From Lonicera japonica (taxonomy: Eukaryota; Streptophyta; Magnoliopsida; Dipsacales; Caprifoliaceae): a stretch of DNA of 64,000 bases. Location: contig CM038468.1 in the NCBI GenBank assembly GCA_021464415.1, positions 63,815,220-63,879,219 of the forward strand. The letters are read 5' to 3'. The notes under the pieces are model-generated. The model saw only the letters and a program-made list of their open reading frames with translations. It searched no databases and was not told the origin of the DNA. Position 1 is the first letter of the stretch; each line of letters opens with the position of its first letter. Shown one piece after another: positions 1 to 11,460 of this stretch. Both the position numbers and the translations under genes were made by a program.

Positions 1-861
1 CTTAGGTTACCCCTGGATCCTCTGTTGTGTGAGGTGCTAAGGAAGTGCAATATGGCCTTGTGCCTGATGAGTCCGAATGGGGTGCGGGTAGTTCTAGGGT
101 GTTCTGTTTTAAATAGGATGTTAGGAGTTAGCTTGACACATAAGGAAATTTTTTGGTGTTATTCCTTGTGTCATTGCCTATAAGACAGTGCTCACTATTA
201 CTTCAGAGCTCGAATTAGGGCTCTTAACTTGGCCAAGTATTTGAATGAGTCAAAGAATGGGTATCAAGAGGGAATGGTGATAGTTGGAGGTAAAAAGTAT
301 GATAGGGACATCCGAAAAATAAAGAGGCGAATAAGTAGCGATGTTGGTAAGAATTCATATTATTTTGTGTTTGGTTTTCTTGCTTAGAGTAACTAGTTAA
401 CCTTTCTTTTGTTCTATGCAATTTGTCCTTAAAGGCCCAGCACCTCCGTGGTAGATTTTCATTCCATCAACCATGTCATCAACTACAATGGAGGTCACAT
501 AGCTCATGTGACAACCACCCCCGAGCTGCCCATAATTTGCTCGAGTATACTCTAGTTTACAAGGACTAAATCAAGGAGAGGCCCAATCATCCTGATTGGG
601 TTGGCCCAGAGAAGAGGCATAAAAAGATTTAGGATAGGCAAAAGGGTCAGAATCTGACATGCGCCTTGGCCTGTCATCCCGACTAAAGTTGTAATAAAAT
701 AAAGAACTAAAGTTAGGGCCGAGATCATATTGACAAGGCAATTCACGACTAACCTATAAGCTCTTGGGACTTCCTTAGTAACGGATACAAGCAAAGGCAA
801 ATAGGCTGGATCAATTTTCGATAACAGCTCTAGCACACCCACCGACTAGGAGATGCTTGAG

Positions 862-2055
862 TTATTTAGGGATCTTGAAGACAGTGCAAGCATGCCTCCG
901 AGAAGAAGAAACTTGGCAGTAAGTCATGCTAGGGTTGGTTAGAGCTCTGAAGTTGGGTCTCCCCCCGTTGGGAGACAGAAAAGACAAAGGCTGGAGATAA
1001 CTCGCTATGATTTCAAGAAGGAACTGAGAAGGATTCCTTCGCCTCCCCTTACTAACAAAGCTGTATAAGATGGTACGCAACCAGGAGAGATCGACATCGA
1101 GCCTATTTTTGAAAAGTGCTGACATCTTGAGGCCGGGCAGTATGAAGAAAAGCCTGAAGTTGAATGGCACCCGACCTTCTACTATTAAGATAGGGTTTTG
1201 AGATAATTAGACTCCCTTTAGCAAAGCCCCTTCATCACAGTCACCATCATGTATTGCACTACCAAGGCTGTCAACGTGGAAGAGCATTCCCAAACCCTTT
1301 CCATTAAACTAAAGAATGAGGCTCTTCAAGACTTTCTGAAAGTAAGCTTTTGAGCTCCCTAGACTTGGCTTTTTTCTTCTGTTGCTTTTCCCTCTTTGAT
1401 TGTCTTCTTTTTTATAGGCTGTCAAGAAATTAATAGTCTTGGATGATATGAGAGTGACCCTCGCTAGGGCCCAAAATGAGGGGTAGAAGATACTGGAGTC
1501 TAACAAATAACTTCTAAGGAACAAACTCAAGAGCAAAAATAAGGAGCTCTACACGTCGGAGAAGTGGTCTCTGGGCTCAACTAGCAATTGAACAACACCT
1601 AGTCCGAGGTCACCAATCTCAAATTTATGGTGGAACTCTTGCAGAAGAAGAATACCGAGCTCAAAGAGCAAAAGAAGAAAGAGCTTTATGAGGCTGAGCA
1701 GAGCGATTATGACATATATTTTGAAGAGCAAGAAGCCACCATGAAAGAGACCTAGGGGAGGCTTATTTAAGCTGGTTATGACACCGGCCTCGACATTGCA
1801 CTCATCCCCTCCACCAACTTTTTAAAGGTTGTTTTTTTATCGCTCCCACTTTCAAGTGTGTTACATAAGAATATAAAGGAAAAACGGAGGAAAAAGAAGG
1901 CTATGATGAGGATAAGGCCTCTGAGGCCATGGTCAGCAAGGAAGATGGGGCTGTTGATGGTGGGAATGATGGAAGCAGCATTGATAATGATGGGAGGCAC
2001 TGCTGGGGGTGATGCCGGAAACACTGCTGCTCACGACCCCACCATTCTAAATTAG
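862..2055 (+). pseudogene. Decayed antisense extra ORF of the Tat-type retrotransposon (probable)
   Basis: Plus-strand reading shows a broken coding stretch opposite in sense to the neighbouring pol remnant. It has a basic segment near 950-1060, then a Gln/Glu/Lys-rich stretch at about 1610-1740 that looks like a coiled coil, and ends in a Lys/Arg- and Met/Gly-rich tail closing with TAG at 2053-2055. A GT...AG interval at 1342-1417 (76 bp, pyrimidine-rich before the AG) joins two open pieces and looks like an intron. Several stops interrupt the frame. Tat-lineage gypsy elements are known to carry an additional antisense ORF between integrase and the 3' LTR, and this lies about 500 bp beyond the integrase end. 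I do not recognise a defined domain. It could also be an unrelated gene fragment. Confidence 0.4.
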
Positions 2056-2059
2056 ATAT

Positions 2060-2560
2060 CCCACTCCCTTTTTCCCTTTTGGCTATATTTTCTTCTTTTT
2101 ACTTGTAATTTCATAAACTTTTTCTCCTCTTCTGTAATGAACATATATCTCTTATTAATGAATTCTTCTTATTGTTGTGTGAATGATTATTGTTGTCTTC
2201 TGGCAAAATACACCAAGTATTTGAAACTCAAACATCTAATAAATTTTAACTGATGGATCTTGAATCAAACATTTTATGTCGATAAAAAATGTAGACTTGG
2301 CATTTAATTAGACATTTTAACTTAATAAATTAGAAATAAGTTTCACAAGCTCAGCGTCTAAGTTAAACACTTTAATTTAACAAGTTAAATATAAGATTCA
2401 CAAGCTTGGTGTTTAAGTTAAACACTTTAACTTAAATAGTTAAGTACAGAATTAGACATTGTTTTCTAATGAAAACGAGCTTTGTAAGCTCAAAAAAGGA
2501 AATCTTTATTAATACTGCATATTTACAATAAGATTAGCCAAATAGCTAATACAACTTTTC
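2060..2560. other. AT-rich spacer between the antisense ORF and the pol end
   Basis: No gene is seen. The stretch contains AATTCTT-type AT-rich sequence and a loosely repeated phrase (TTAACTTAA/AAACACTTTAA, near 2320, 2360 and 2430) arranged about every 70 bp. It is probably the untranslated 3' part of the Tat element. Confidence 0.35.
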
Positions 2561-3610
2561 AATAATAAAACTTCCTCAGGTTGGACATTTTCTACAAGTT
2601 GTGGATAAACTTACCATTTATGTCTTTTGAGTAATAAGCTCAAATCCCATTAAAAGAAGTGATGACATAAGGACCATTCCAATTAGGTTCGAGCTTTTCA
2701 TCAATGGGTTTAGTGGTATTAAGGGTAACTTTTCTGAGCACTGGGTCTCCCATTTGGAAGCTTTTGGGTTAGAGGGTTTTTTTTCTTTCACTGGACTAAA
2801 TTTTATTGGTATAAGACTAAGCGAATTAATGTCACTTCCCTCCTTTCTTCTATTGAGTCCAAGGTTCTTCTAAGGCTTGATCATTTCCCCTAGAATGGGA
2901 TGTTCTCAAGGTAGGTAGTCTAACCTCTAATGGGATCATCGCATATGTCCCATATGTTAAAGATAAAGGGGTTTATCCTGCAAATATTTTCAGCGTTGTG
3001 TTATAAGCCCATATCACAATGGGGCACTTGTCGACCCATTTACCCTTGGCTTCATTAAGTATTTTCTTTAGTCCATCTAAAATAATCTTGTTAGAGGCCC
3101 ATGCTTGCCCATTTGCTTTAGGATAGTTGGAGAGAAAGATTGTTTGATCTCATATATATCACAAAAGTCTTTAATATCCGAGCTCTTGAATTGAGTCCCA
3201 TTATCCATGATCGGTGCTTTAGGTATGCCAAAGTGATTGACGATGTTCTTCTATAAAAATGACTTCACATCTTGATCTCGGATTTTGCGCAAAGGTTATG
3301 CCTATACCTATTTAGTGAAATCATTTATGCCTACTATGAGATAGTTTTTATGTTCTAATTTGGGGAATGTACCAGCTATGTCCAACCCTCACTGAACAAA
3401 TGGCCAAGGGCTAGTTAATGGATGGAGGTTAGTAGCAGGCTGTCTGAGTATAAGGAAAATTTTTTTGGCACTTCTCACATTTCTAAATACACAATAAAGC
3501 ATCATTTTGCATATACGGCCACCAATACCCTGTGAACGAGCTCGGCGGGTGAAAGACCTTCCCCCAATATGACGTCCACAACATTCTTCACGCAGCATGA
3601 ATAAGAAATC
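2560..3610 (-). pseudogene. Ty3/gypsy integrase remnant
   Basis: Read on the minus strand, this begins with the zinc-binding (HHCC) region at about 3390-3600, which still has the GGRS and TSPWPF-like phrases. It continues into the catalytic core, with a phrase equivalent to DNGTQF near 3200 and the WAYNTT phrase near 2990. It closes with the C-terminal segment resembling WxGPY...NLRKYY at 2570-2700. Stops occur throughout (for example just after the zinc region), so it cannot make protein. Integrase inserts the cDNA copy into host DNA. It sits downstream of two RNase H modules, the Tat-lineage order. The family call is firm; the exact lineage is inferred from the module order. Confidence 0.85.
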
Positions 3611-3949
3611 TTCTATTTTTGTTGGGTGAATACACTAAAGGTACTCTCCTAAGAATGATCTCATGTATAAAAATCCCTCTAGTGAAAGTCAGTAATTGAC
3701 TTATTGGAGTTTGACTTTGAGGGATTCTTTGCTATCATAAAGAATGGTGCCTTGCCTGAGGTAGGCAATTATGGGGTCCATCCAGATGGGTTCAAAGTCA
3801 AGGCACATGACTTGGTTTAATTTGGGCTCAATACTAAGCTTAAGGAGATATTCCACTTTGAGGCACCTCTTCATTTTGGAATTTATAACTAATGTTAGAG
3901 TAGCCAGGGCATCTACATGGATGTTATTAGTTCTGGAAATCTTTCAACA

Positions 3950-4310
3950 TGTGTCAAGGTAAACAACTTCAAGAGTTGTTGGGCCAGTTTCACATAGGCT
4001 CCATTTTTGTGGTTTTGAGCACAATACTCACCTATCAATTGGTTGGCTACAAATTGGGAGTCATTTGATTTTTAAGCTCTATACATCTAAGGCTTTGGCT
4101 TTCTTTAAGCCTAAGATGATGGTTATATATTCAGATTCGTTGCCGGATACTTCAAAACTTAAAATAACTTTCAATTCTATGACTGTCCCTTTCAGATGTT
4201 TTAAGACTATGCCAACACCAACCCGATTTCTGTTGGACGCACTGTTAATGTACAGGCTCCAAGTTGGGTATGCGTCAATGCTGAGCTTTTTCATTTGCTT
4301 ATTTATTTTT
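3950..4310 (-). pseudogene. Second (archaeal-type) RNase H domain of a Tat-lineage gypsy element
   Basis: The minus strand at 4294-4079 keeps an open 71-codon piece containing a W-x-L-Y-I-N-x-A-S-N phrase, G-V-G-I-V-L and N-E-S-E-Y. These match the second RNase H that Tat-lineage elements carry between their first RNase H and integrase. The usual first catalytic Asp is replaced by Asn in this reading (YIN where YVD is typical). Flanking coding continues with stops. The additional RNase H is the main evidence that the element belongs to Tat rather than to a chromovirus. Confidence 0.75.
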
Positions 4311-4439
4311 GTTTTTTATTGGCTCGTGGTTATTTTTCACCCCTTTCCAGTTAGAGGAGCTAGTATGTCATGTTCTGCAACTGGATTATCTGTGAATTCT
4401 GCTCAGATCTATCATTTAATTTTTTGCATGGCTCATAGT

Positions 4440-4940
4440 TAATATGGAATCCATTTAGCTTTATGAACCATTTTTTTTATTTTTCCCTCAAGCTCGGCCT
4501 TTTAGAGAATAGCTCGAATTGGGTAATCGAAATAGTGTCTGAGCTTCCTTACGGCAATTACTAGAACAAATGCCAATTCTTCCATAAGTAGGTAGTTAAG
4601 TTCTGGTCCCACTAATGGCTTGCTGATGTAGTAAATCGGCTTTTGCATTGCATCTTCTTCTTTAATCGAAGCTGCCCTAACAGTTTTAGGTGAAACTAAT
4701 GGGTACAAGTAAAGCTGCTCATGTGGCCAAGGTATATAAATGAGTGGTGGACTAGCAAGGTATTCCTTTGGATTTGTAAATGCCTTGTCATATTCTTTTG
4801 TCCATTTGAGTTGATTACCGCCATTTAAGGACTAGAAAAATGAGGCATTTGTCCGAACATTTGAAGATGAATCGATTAAGTGAAAACATTATTCTAATGA
4901 GCTTTTGTAACTCCTTAACTGTTGTTGGAGCTCAGATAAT
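4440..4940 (-). pseudogene. Ty3/gypsy RNase H remnant
   Basis: A minus-strand segment at 4708-4502 is open for 68 codons. It has the phrase P-I-Y-Y-I-S-K-P-L followed by E-L-N-Y...E-E-L-A, the RT-linked RNase H region of gypsy elements, in which the RNase degrades the RNA strand during reverse transcription. It follows the RT remnant and precedes the second RNase H. The upstream part at 4940-4710 contains stops and small indels. Confidence 0.75.
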
Positions 4941-6215
4941 TGAGAGCTTGAATTTTTTTTTTATTCGCCTCAAGTCCTCTATAATTGACCAAGAACCCAA
5001 GAAATTTTACCAAGCTGACTCAGAAGGAACATTTCGCAGCATTGAGCTTCATCTTATAATGTCAAAAGACGTGGAAAATGGCATTGATATTCGATATGTG
5101 ATCTTCTATCTTTTTACTTTTCACCAAAATGTCATTTATAGAAACTTTCATAACGTTTCTAATGTGCTCTTTAAACACTTTGATTACCAATTTTTGATGT
5201 GTTTCCCCTACATTTCTTAACTCAAATGGCATAACCCTATAATAATAAAGGCTTAAGGCGGTGATAAAGGTTGTGTTCTCTTGATTGGGACCAAATAAAT
5301 GTATTTGGTGGTAGCCAGAATATGCATTTAAAAAGGACATTCGTTCATGACCTACTGCAGAATCTACCAATTGGTTAATTCTGGGAAGGGGGAAGCTATC
5401 TTTGGAACAGGCTATGTTAGTATGTTAAGATCAGTGAAATCAATACAAACCCTTCATTTCCCATTATGTTTTTTCACCACCATGGGATTTAATATCCATT
5501 CTGGGAATTTGGCCTCTCAGATAGCTCATACTTTCAGCAACTTCTAGACTCCCTATTCTATGGGATTAGCTTTCTCAAGTAAAGCTTAGCATGGCTTGTA
5601 CTTCATCGATTTAGTGGTGGGATCAATATGAAGCTTATGGCACATTATTTCGAAGTCAATTTGGCATATCATAGGGCTACCCAGCAAAGACATCATTGTT
5701 TTCCTTTAGGAATTTGATCATATATGTTGCCTCTTTATTGGGCTAAGTAAACTACTAATGAGGAAGTACTTTTCGTCATTTCCTTCTTCAATAATGACCT
5801 TTTCGATGTTCCCATGTACTCTTTTTTTGGGAGTCCCCTAATTTGCACATTAATGGGACACCCGAATTTTGATTGCTATTTGTTGGGCGTATCCTCCTAA
5901 ATGGAAAGCAGCTTCTGGTTGGATGTTTTGCATTATTTTTCATTGTGATTTTGAGCTTCTATGTCAGCACTTTAGAAAGCCATGTAGAAGCAAATGTGGG
6001 CCTGTTCCTGATTTCCCCAGACTTTAACTATCATTTCAAGAGATGAAAATTTCAGCTTCTGATGGAATGGGGATGCGACTGCTCTGATTGCCCCAACCAA
6101 TATATTCCCATAATCTCATTGTATGGGCATTGATGTTTTTAATGAGGAACCATGGTGGTTTACACGAAACCTAACTGGATTGGAAGCCTAATTCTCCCAA
6201 ACATCTTCACCACTA
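4940..6215 (-). pseudogene. Ty3/gypsy protease-reverse transcriptase remnant
   Basis: Minus strand. The region near 6200-6080 gives G-R-I-R-L-P-I-Q-L-G and a Y-N-E-I-M-G phrase typical of the end of the retropepsin domain. About 5760-5680 gives the F-L-K-E-N-N-D-V-F-A phrase that precedes gypsy RT. The RT fingers/palm are clearest at 5370-5062, an open 102-codon piece with F-L-N-A-Y-S-G-Y-H-Q-I, V-M-P-F and the catalytic box read as I-N-D-I (normally V-D-D). Loss of the first catalytic Asp and many stops show it is dead. The order protease-RT-RNase H-RNase H-integrase continues to lower coordinates. Confidence 0.85.
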
Positions 6216-7734
6216 TGAAAACACGCATTTTTTATGCCGGTCCGCGTGGGCAGCGAGTCCTCTAGTTTTTCGTTTATTTAGAAAACGATTTGTTTTAATT
6301 TGGAGAAACAGTGATGGTTTGTAAAAAAAATTATAATCACCAGTTTTTCTAACTAAGAAAATAAAAATGCACGTGAAAAATGAACATTTATGGACTAAAT
6401 GACCTTTTAAACACATTTAATGCGAAACTAGTTGATTCAAAGATTCAGGAATTAAGTTATGAATTGAAAAGGTGTTAGGCACCCAGTTCGCCCTTTCGGT
6501 CTCTAAATATGTTATGCACATATTTATAATCAAGAATTCGTATGCTTATTGATATTATTATGTTTCAATCCATAGTTTAGAAAAATAAAATTTTAAGGTG
6601 GGGATAAAAAGCATGTACTTTGTATTTCGCTCATTTGATTTTAGAAATTAATGAAATATAGAAAAAAATTTGATAAAGCCAAGGGCTTTTCGGAAGCTAA
6701 ATTGATTTAGAATAGAATATTCGATAGTCATCGAGATTCATTCGTCAAAAATATACCACAATTTAATTATTTAAACCGGCATTGACAAATCTGGTACTCT
6801 CAGATTGGATATTTACATAAGTGCTGCGATTTATAGGTTAAACTGGATACAAATGCTTAATGGTTCCTTCATAAAACAAGACTGGTGGAACTAAGATTTT
6901 TTAAAATTGACAGATATAAATGAATTTTAAAATGGCTACAACTCTTTGTACGCATTAAGTTTTGAAAATATATTTAAAATATGAAAAATGGATTGATTTT
7001 AAGATATAGTGATTTAATAATGCGATTAATTGATCATAATCTAAGAAACTGAAGACAGATAAATAAATGCGACCAGACTGAATTAAAAAATACCTAAGAG
7101 CCTCAAAAATAGAGAAATAGTATTCTATGGCACTATTTTCGAAATTCCAGAACTGCATGATGATCAAAAATGGGAAATTGCAGGCCTATTTATAGCCAAA
7201 AGAAACTTCAGGGGGTTGTCCACAAGACACAATTTGATTGTGTCGTGTGGACGCAATTTTAAATAATGTAATCCAGAAGATAATACTATTCATCCCAGCA
7301 CAATTTTTGTTGTATCAGCCAAACGGAGTATCAAATTAATATGATTTTTTAATATGTTGTTCCTTATGATAAAACTCATGTACTGACTAAATTTTAGCTC
7401 AATTGGAATTCAAGAAGGCCTTCATTTAATTGACCAAAGTGAACTGCTGGTTTAATCAATTTTCGGAGATTTTGTCGTCGGATCGAGCTAATTTTTTAGT
7501 ATGTTTCTCCTGATTGAAGTATGTAATAGACATCCAAGTTTTAGGATGAAAAGATTTTGGGAAGGCTTCTATTCAAAAATTTCACACGATTGACGATTTT
7601 CGATTTTCAAAAGCTTTCAATAATCCTCGTAATTTTTTGTCCGGAAATCCTTTTTGCTTTCTTCTCTGACATGTATCACTTGTATAGAGTATGTATGCAT
7701 GCGTGATCATTTATCGAGAAATTAGCCCGAATGA
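6216..7734 (-). mobile_element. LTR-like insertion (probable solo LTR) between gag and protease of the Tat element
   Basis: The gag reading stops being recognisable just left of 7735 and the protease reading starts at 6215, so about 1.5 kb separates them without Tat coding sequence. The block starts TG at 6216. It contains a minus-strand CTATAAATAGG promoter-like box at 7185-7195 and the phrase GGTGCCTAACACC near 6475-6491 (minus strand). Flanking pentamers CACTA (6211-6215) and AACTA (7735-7739) differ at one base. The right end reads ...TGA rather than CA, so one terminal mutation must be assumed. It is minus-oriented and carries no coding domain. Confidence 0.5.
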
Positions 7735-8350
7735 AACTACGGCTACCTGAGGCCAATCCCCTTCGATTTTGTTGTATAGGTCCCAGTACCTCTTGGAATA
7801 ATCCCTGAGTGACTCTATAGGCTTCTGTTTAAATGCCATGATCTCGACCAAACTTTCAAGATGTCAAGAGCTAGCGATAAACTTGGCGCAAAACTGTTAT
7901 GTGAGGCTTCTGTAATTGTCCATGGAGCCCAGAGGCAGTTAGTAATACCATTTAAGTGCTATTTCACCTAAACTGACGGCAAAACATCTGCACAAAATGG
8001 CCTCATTATTTTTCCACAGGGTCATGACCTGGTCATAAGCTTGGACATGATGGGCTGGATCAGATTTTCCATCATTAATTGGGTACTTTGGCAAGGTGAA
8101 CTTGCGTGGGGCGGGGGGGGGGGGGGATCTGTGTTAACTATCCGAGCAGTGAAAAAAGATTGCCTTTATTTTTCTAGTATTTTTCTAGCCAGGTCTCTCG
8201 CGATTTTAGGCTTTCCCTTGCCCTGATTCTAAATTGCATTGAATATGAAGTGCCCCAGGTCTTCATCTGGTATGTTCTGAGAGGGCTTTGACTAGGGATT
8301 CAGTTGATTGATAACCTCTTAGTGAGGCTGCCAAGCTTCTTTATTTTGGC
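7735..8350 (-). pseudogene. Ty3/gypsy gag (capsid) remnant
   Basis: The minus strand from about 8100 to 7738 reads as a retrotransposon gag domain: P-I-N-D-G-K-S-D-P, then Y-D-Q-V-M-T-L-W, L-G-E-I-A-L-K-W-Y, S-L-R-D-Y-S-K-R-Y-W-D-L-Y. Several stops interrupt it. The capsid would package the element RNA. A G-run of about 18 near 8109-8126 interrupts its upstream part. The reading ends where the LTR-like insertion begins. The zinc-knuckle end of gag is missing, so the parent element had probably lost the gag-protease joint before or during insertion. Confidence 0.7.
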
Positions 8351-8708
8351 CGTGGGGTAAATTATCAAAAATGCACTAATTCTTAAGGAAACTAACTTGT
8401 ATGGCTAAACACCATGATTGTTGGTGTGGACCAGGTCCTTTTCGACATTATGCCCGTAATCTAGATCTCCCTTCTTACCCTTAGGGACAGGTGGGTTTAA
8501 GTTATATATGCTTGGCTTAATGCTAACCACAAGGCATGTGGCTGCTATTGACATACACCATTTAACTCTTTAACACTCCATCTCTCTCTAACACTCCATA
8601 AGTATAAATTCCCTCTTCGTAGCACTTATAACATTCCATCTAATTTTAAGTTTAATTAATATTAATCTAAAAATAATTCTCTCTCTCTCTCTCGTAGGGG
8701 AATGAGTG

Positions 8709-8820
8709 AGACCATGCCGCAAGTAGTTGTAAATGTAAGATATAGTAATAATATTGCATTTAGCTGAGCTATGAATGAACGGTTCATTTGTGCAAAAAGA
8801 AGTTAGAAGAAGACCGTGCG
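8709..8820. repeat. First unit of a 102-bp tandem duplication
   Basis: The stretch around AAGTAGTTGTAAATGTAAGA (8721-8740) recurs after the solo LTR as the TGGTTGTAAACATAAGA unit (10161-10255), at roughly 80% identity. Aligning the flanking bases AGACCRTGCSRCAAG in both units shows the repeats were originally adjacent, with a period of about 102 bp, before the LTR inserted in the second unit. Confidence 0.7.
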
Positions 8821-8825
8821 ACAAG

Positions 8826-10155
8826 TGTAAGGAATTAGGGCAGCAAACATGCATTGCATACACGAAATTTCTGCATTAATCATTAAACCCTAGGATCTAC
8901 ACTGTTCAATAAAATCGACAGAAAACATACCTTGTATGAGATTTCGAATTAATGCAACGAATACGGTGGATTATATCCTTCTGTTGTTGTCGTCCTAGCG
9001 TAGAAATTGCAACACCTCTACGGTGTGCACACACGAACGAGATCAGATCCTTGTTTGGTGTACTAGCGCCGTTTAGGGTTCTCTCAACTATTTCGTATTT
9101 CTTGCCTCTAGAACTCTCTTAGACGACCAAGAAGAACAAAGGTTTCCTTTTAAAGGGGAACCCTAGTGAGAACCCTAAGCAACAAACGAATTAGGCCCAA
9201 GTCCAACTTGGTCCTTTTTAATTTGTTTTGATCCAACTCGTTTTGGTGTGCGACCCTGTAGGTTTATACTCTTTGGCAGTATAATTAAAAGCCCGTTTTA
9301 TTATACGAAAGTAAGCGGTCTCTAGTAAAACATTACTACTACCCAAAGGGTATAAAGGTCAAAACGACACAACCTTAAATTAATATTCCACATATTAATT
9401 CCTTTTGTCAATCGATATCTAGATTGAACACAAGACTAGGCAAGTGTCATTCTTGTATAGTTCAATCTTTATTTCTTGATCTCTAAGTATAATTAATCTA
9501 ATGCAAATGACACCTCATTTGTGCATAGCCATGCAAATATTAATTATACTTATCAAGGAGCCCAAAGATATATCTCTCATTATATGAGAGTGACAAATCC
9601 CATCTTGATCAACCACATACCTCTACATAGTTCATAGTATGCTTGATCACCATCTTTATAATTACTCGGTCAAGAGCAACGTTTGATAATGCCTGACATG
9701 CTATTTCCTATGTTGGTAACCATGACGATCTCAGGTCTGAGGATAATACGATATCACAAAAGTGGAACATCACTGATGACATTATGTAACACTCCTCGCA
9801 GTATCCCCAAAGCGGGTCGGTCCAATACTTTGTTCCCCAACAAGTATCAGTGTGTTCAGCTTGATATCTCCATATCCATGACTTGTGGAACATAGTCATC
9901 AGCTGACCCATACTCTAATCATTATATCAATGTGATCCTAGGTTATTGACACATGATTAGGCACATCTAAATAATATTATTATAACATTACTAGCATCCC
10001 ACAATCAAGTCACGAACTTGATGAACTAGTATTAATATATATTATTTACAAGAGAATATAAAGTAAAATGAAATAAACTTTATTAATGACAATAAGCATA
10101 AGATATCCAAGTACAAATCATAATCTATGAATGGTTCTAGGACATATCTCTTTCA
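8826..10155 (-). mobile_element. Solo LTR of a Ty1/copia-type retrotransposon with intact TSD
   Basis: A 1,330-bp block begins TGTAAGG and ends CTTTCA on the + strand, and both sides carry the pentamer ACAAG (8821-8825 and 10156-10160). On the minus strand it begins TGAAAGAGATATGTCCTAG, a start phrase I associate with copia-type LTRs in plants (from memory, not searched). There is no internal coding sequence, so this is a solo LTR left by LTR-LTR recombination, or a non-autonomous insertion. It split the second unit of the tandem duplication. Confidence 0.75.
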
Positions 10156-10742
10156 ACAAGTGGTTGTAAACATAAGATCTAGTAGTGGTATTGCATTTAA
10201 CTGAGCCATGAATGATCGGTTCATTTGTGAAAAAATAAGTTGGAAGAAGAAGATTAAATATGATATTTGTGAGGTTGGTAGAGTGATTTAATTTATTTCT
10301 TTGAATTTGAGTGGGAAAAAGAGATTATTCAAGGGGATAATTATGAAGGTTAACTCGGTCCTTCTATGGATGAAGGTTCATTTGATTCTTAGGAACCGAG
10401 TGGTGTTGATCATACTCGGTCTTAAGGAATCGAGTGGAATTGAAAAAATTACCCGAAGTTTAACTCGATTCTTTAGGACTAAATGATGTGTGCTTTAATC
10501 GATCCTTTTGGGCCGAGTATGACGAAGCACTCACTTCCTAGGAACTGAGTAAACATTCTTCGTACTCAGTTTATGGGTTTTTTTTTCTTTTTTTTATCCA
10601 ATATTGATTTATGAATGAAATGAAATGTAAAAAAGTAACAAAAATATAAATATCCTACTTCTTTTGAAGCGGGGTGATGATTTAAATGGTGGTTGAGCCG
10701 GTAGCGGCAGCGATGGTGGTGGAAAGGAATGATGATGATGAT

Positions 10743-10820
10743 AAAGAAGAAGAAGAAGAAGAAGAAGAAGAAGAAGAAGAAGAAGAAGAAGAAGAAGAAG
10801 AAGAAGAAGAAGAAGAAGAA
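10743..10820 (+). repeat. (GAA)n microsatellite
   Basis: About 75 bp of uninterrupted GAA/AAG triplets. It generates spurious poly-Leu/poly-Glu open frames on both strands. Confidence 0.95.
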
Positions 10821-11042
10821 AAGAGATTTTAATTAATGGGGTTAACAATTAATTTGGGTTTAAATGATTTAGAGTTATTAATCATTATTAATTTGAGTTT
10901 AATGTATTAACCATTAATTAAAAAAAAAAGTGGGGTGTGTCAATAAAATACTTAAACGTTTTTTGTAGAAATGTTAAACTTATGGTGTGCGTCAATAGCA
11001 ACCTTAAAAAAAGGGACATCTTTTTGCTTTTTCTTTTTTTTC

Positions 11043-11147
11043 GGGTGGCACTAATTATACACACCAAAAAACTCTTTAGCCCTATTGAACCGAGCAAATG
11101 AAATAGAGTGTTTCCAAGTAAAATGGTGTGTATAATCTGCGCCACCC
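11043..11147. mobile_element. 105-bp MITE, Mutator-like
   Basis: The ends are inverted repeats: GGGTGGCACTAATTATACAC on the left, and GGGTGGCGCAGATTATACAC on the reverse complement of the right. The flanks are an identical 9-mer, TTTTTTTTC, at 11034-11042 and 11148-11156. Nine-base target duplications are the Mutator hallmark. The poly-T content of the duplicated site lowers its weight slightly. A related end occurs at 46015. Confidence 0.7.
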
Positions 11148-11460
11148 TTTTTTTTCTGTCCTCACACTACATTAAGGTGTGATTTAACCCTGCTGGAAAA
11201 ATTGAGATCGTACATGGTCAGAATTACTATCTCCGTTGTTCAAATGTGGGCAGTGTCAAAATTGGGATTGTATAACATAACTTGCTTACCACCGGGATTA
11301 AAGAGACATTCTTGTCCAAAACATTTCTATATCAATTTTAAGCAGATCGAGTTAGTTAAGCATGCGTGTACCATGTGCCATAGCTTTATATACTATCATT
11401 TTTAAGAAGCCTATAAGTAATTATTATTATTATTTGCAAAATGGGGCCAAACAACCCTAG

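Larger units (their letters stand above)
8540..11003. mobile_element. TIR element (Mutator-like?) interrupted by a copia-type solo LTR
   Basis: The left end reads GGCTGCTATTGACATACACC (8540-8559). The right end, reverse-complemented from 11003, reads GGTTGCTATTGACGCACACC, giving about 17 of 20 matches. The interior carries CT-rich DNA, a 102-bp tandem duplication, a (GAA)n tract, and at 10340-10580 several CTCGGT/CGAGT phrases. One of these, GAGTAAACATTCTTC, recurs as AAGTAAACATTCTTC in the foldback element at 48439-49853. No transposase is visible. No clear target-site duplication was found, so the exact ends need confirmation. Confidence 0.5.

Noticed and set aside
10609..10848. Minus-strand open frame with about 25 Leu in a row
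   Set aside because: It is simply the (GAA)n microsatellite read on the other strand.
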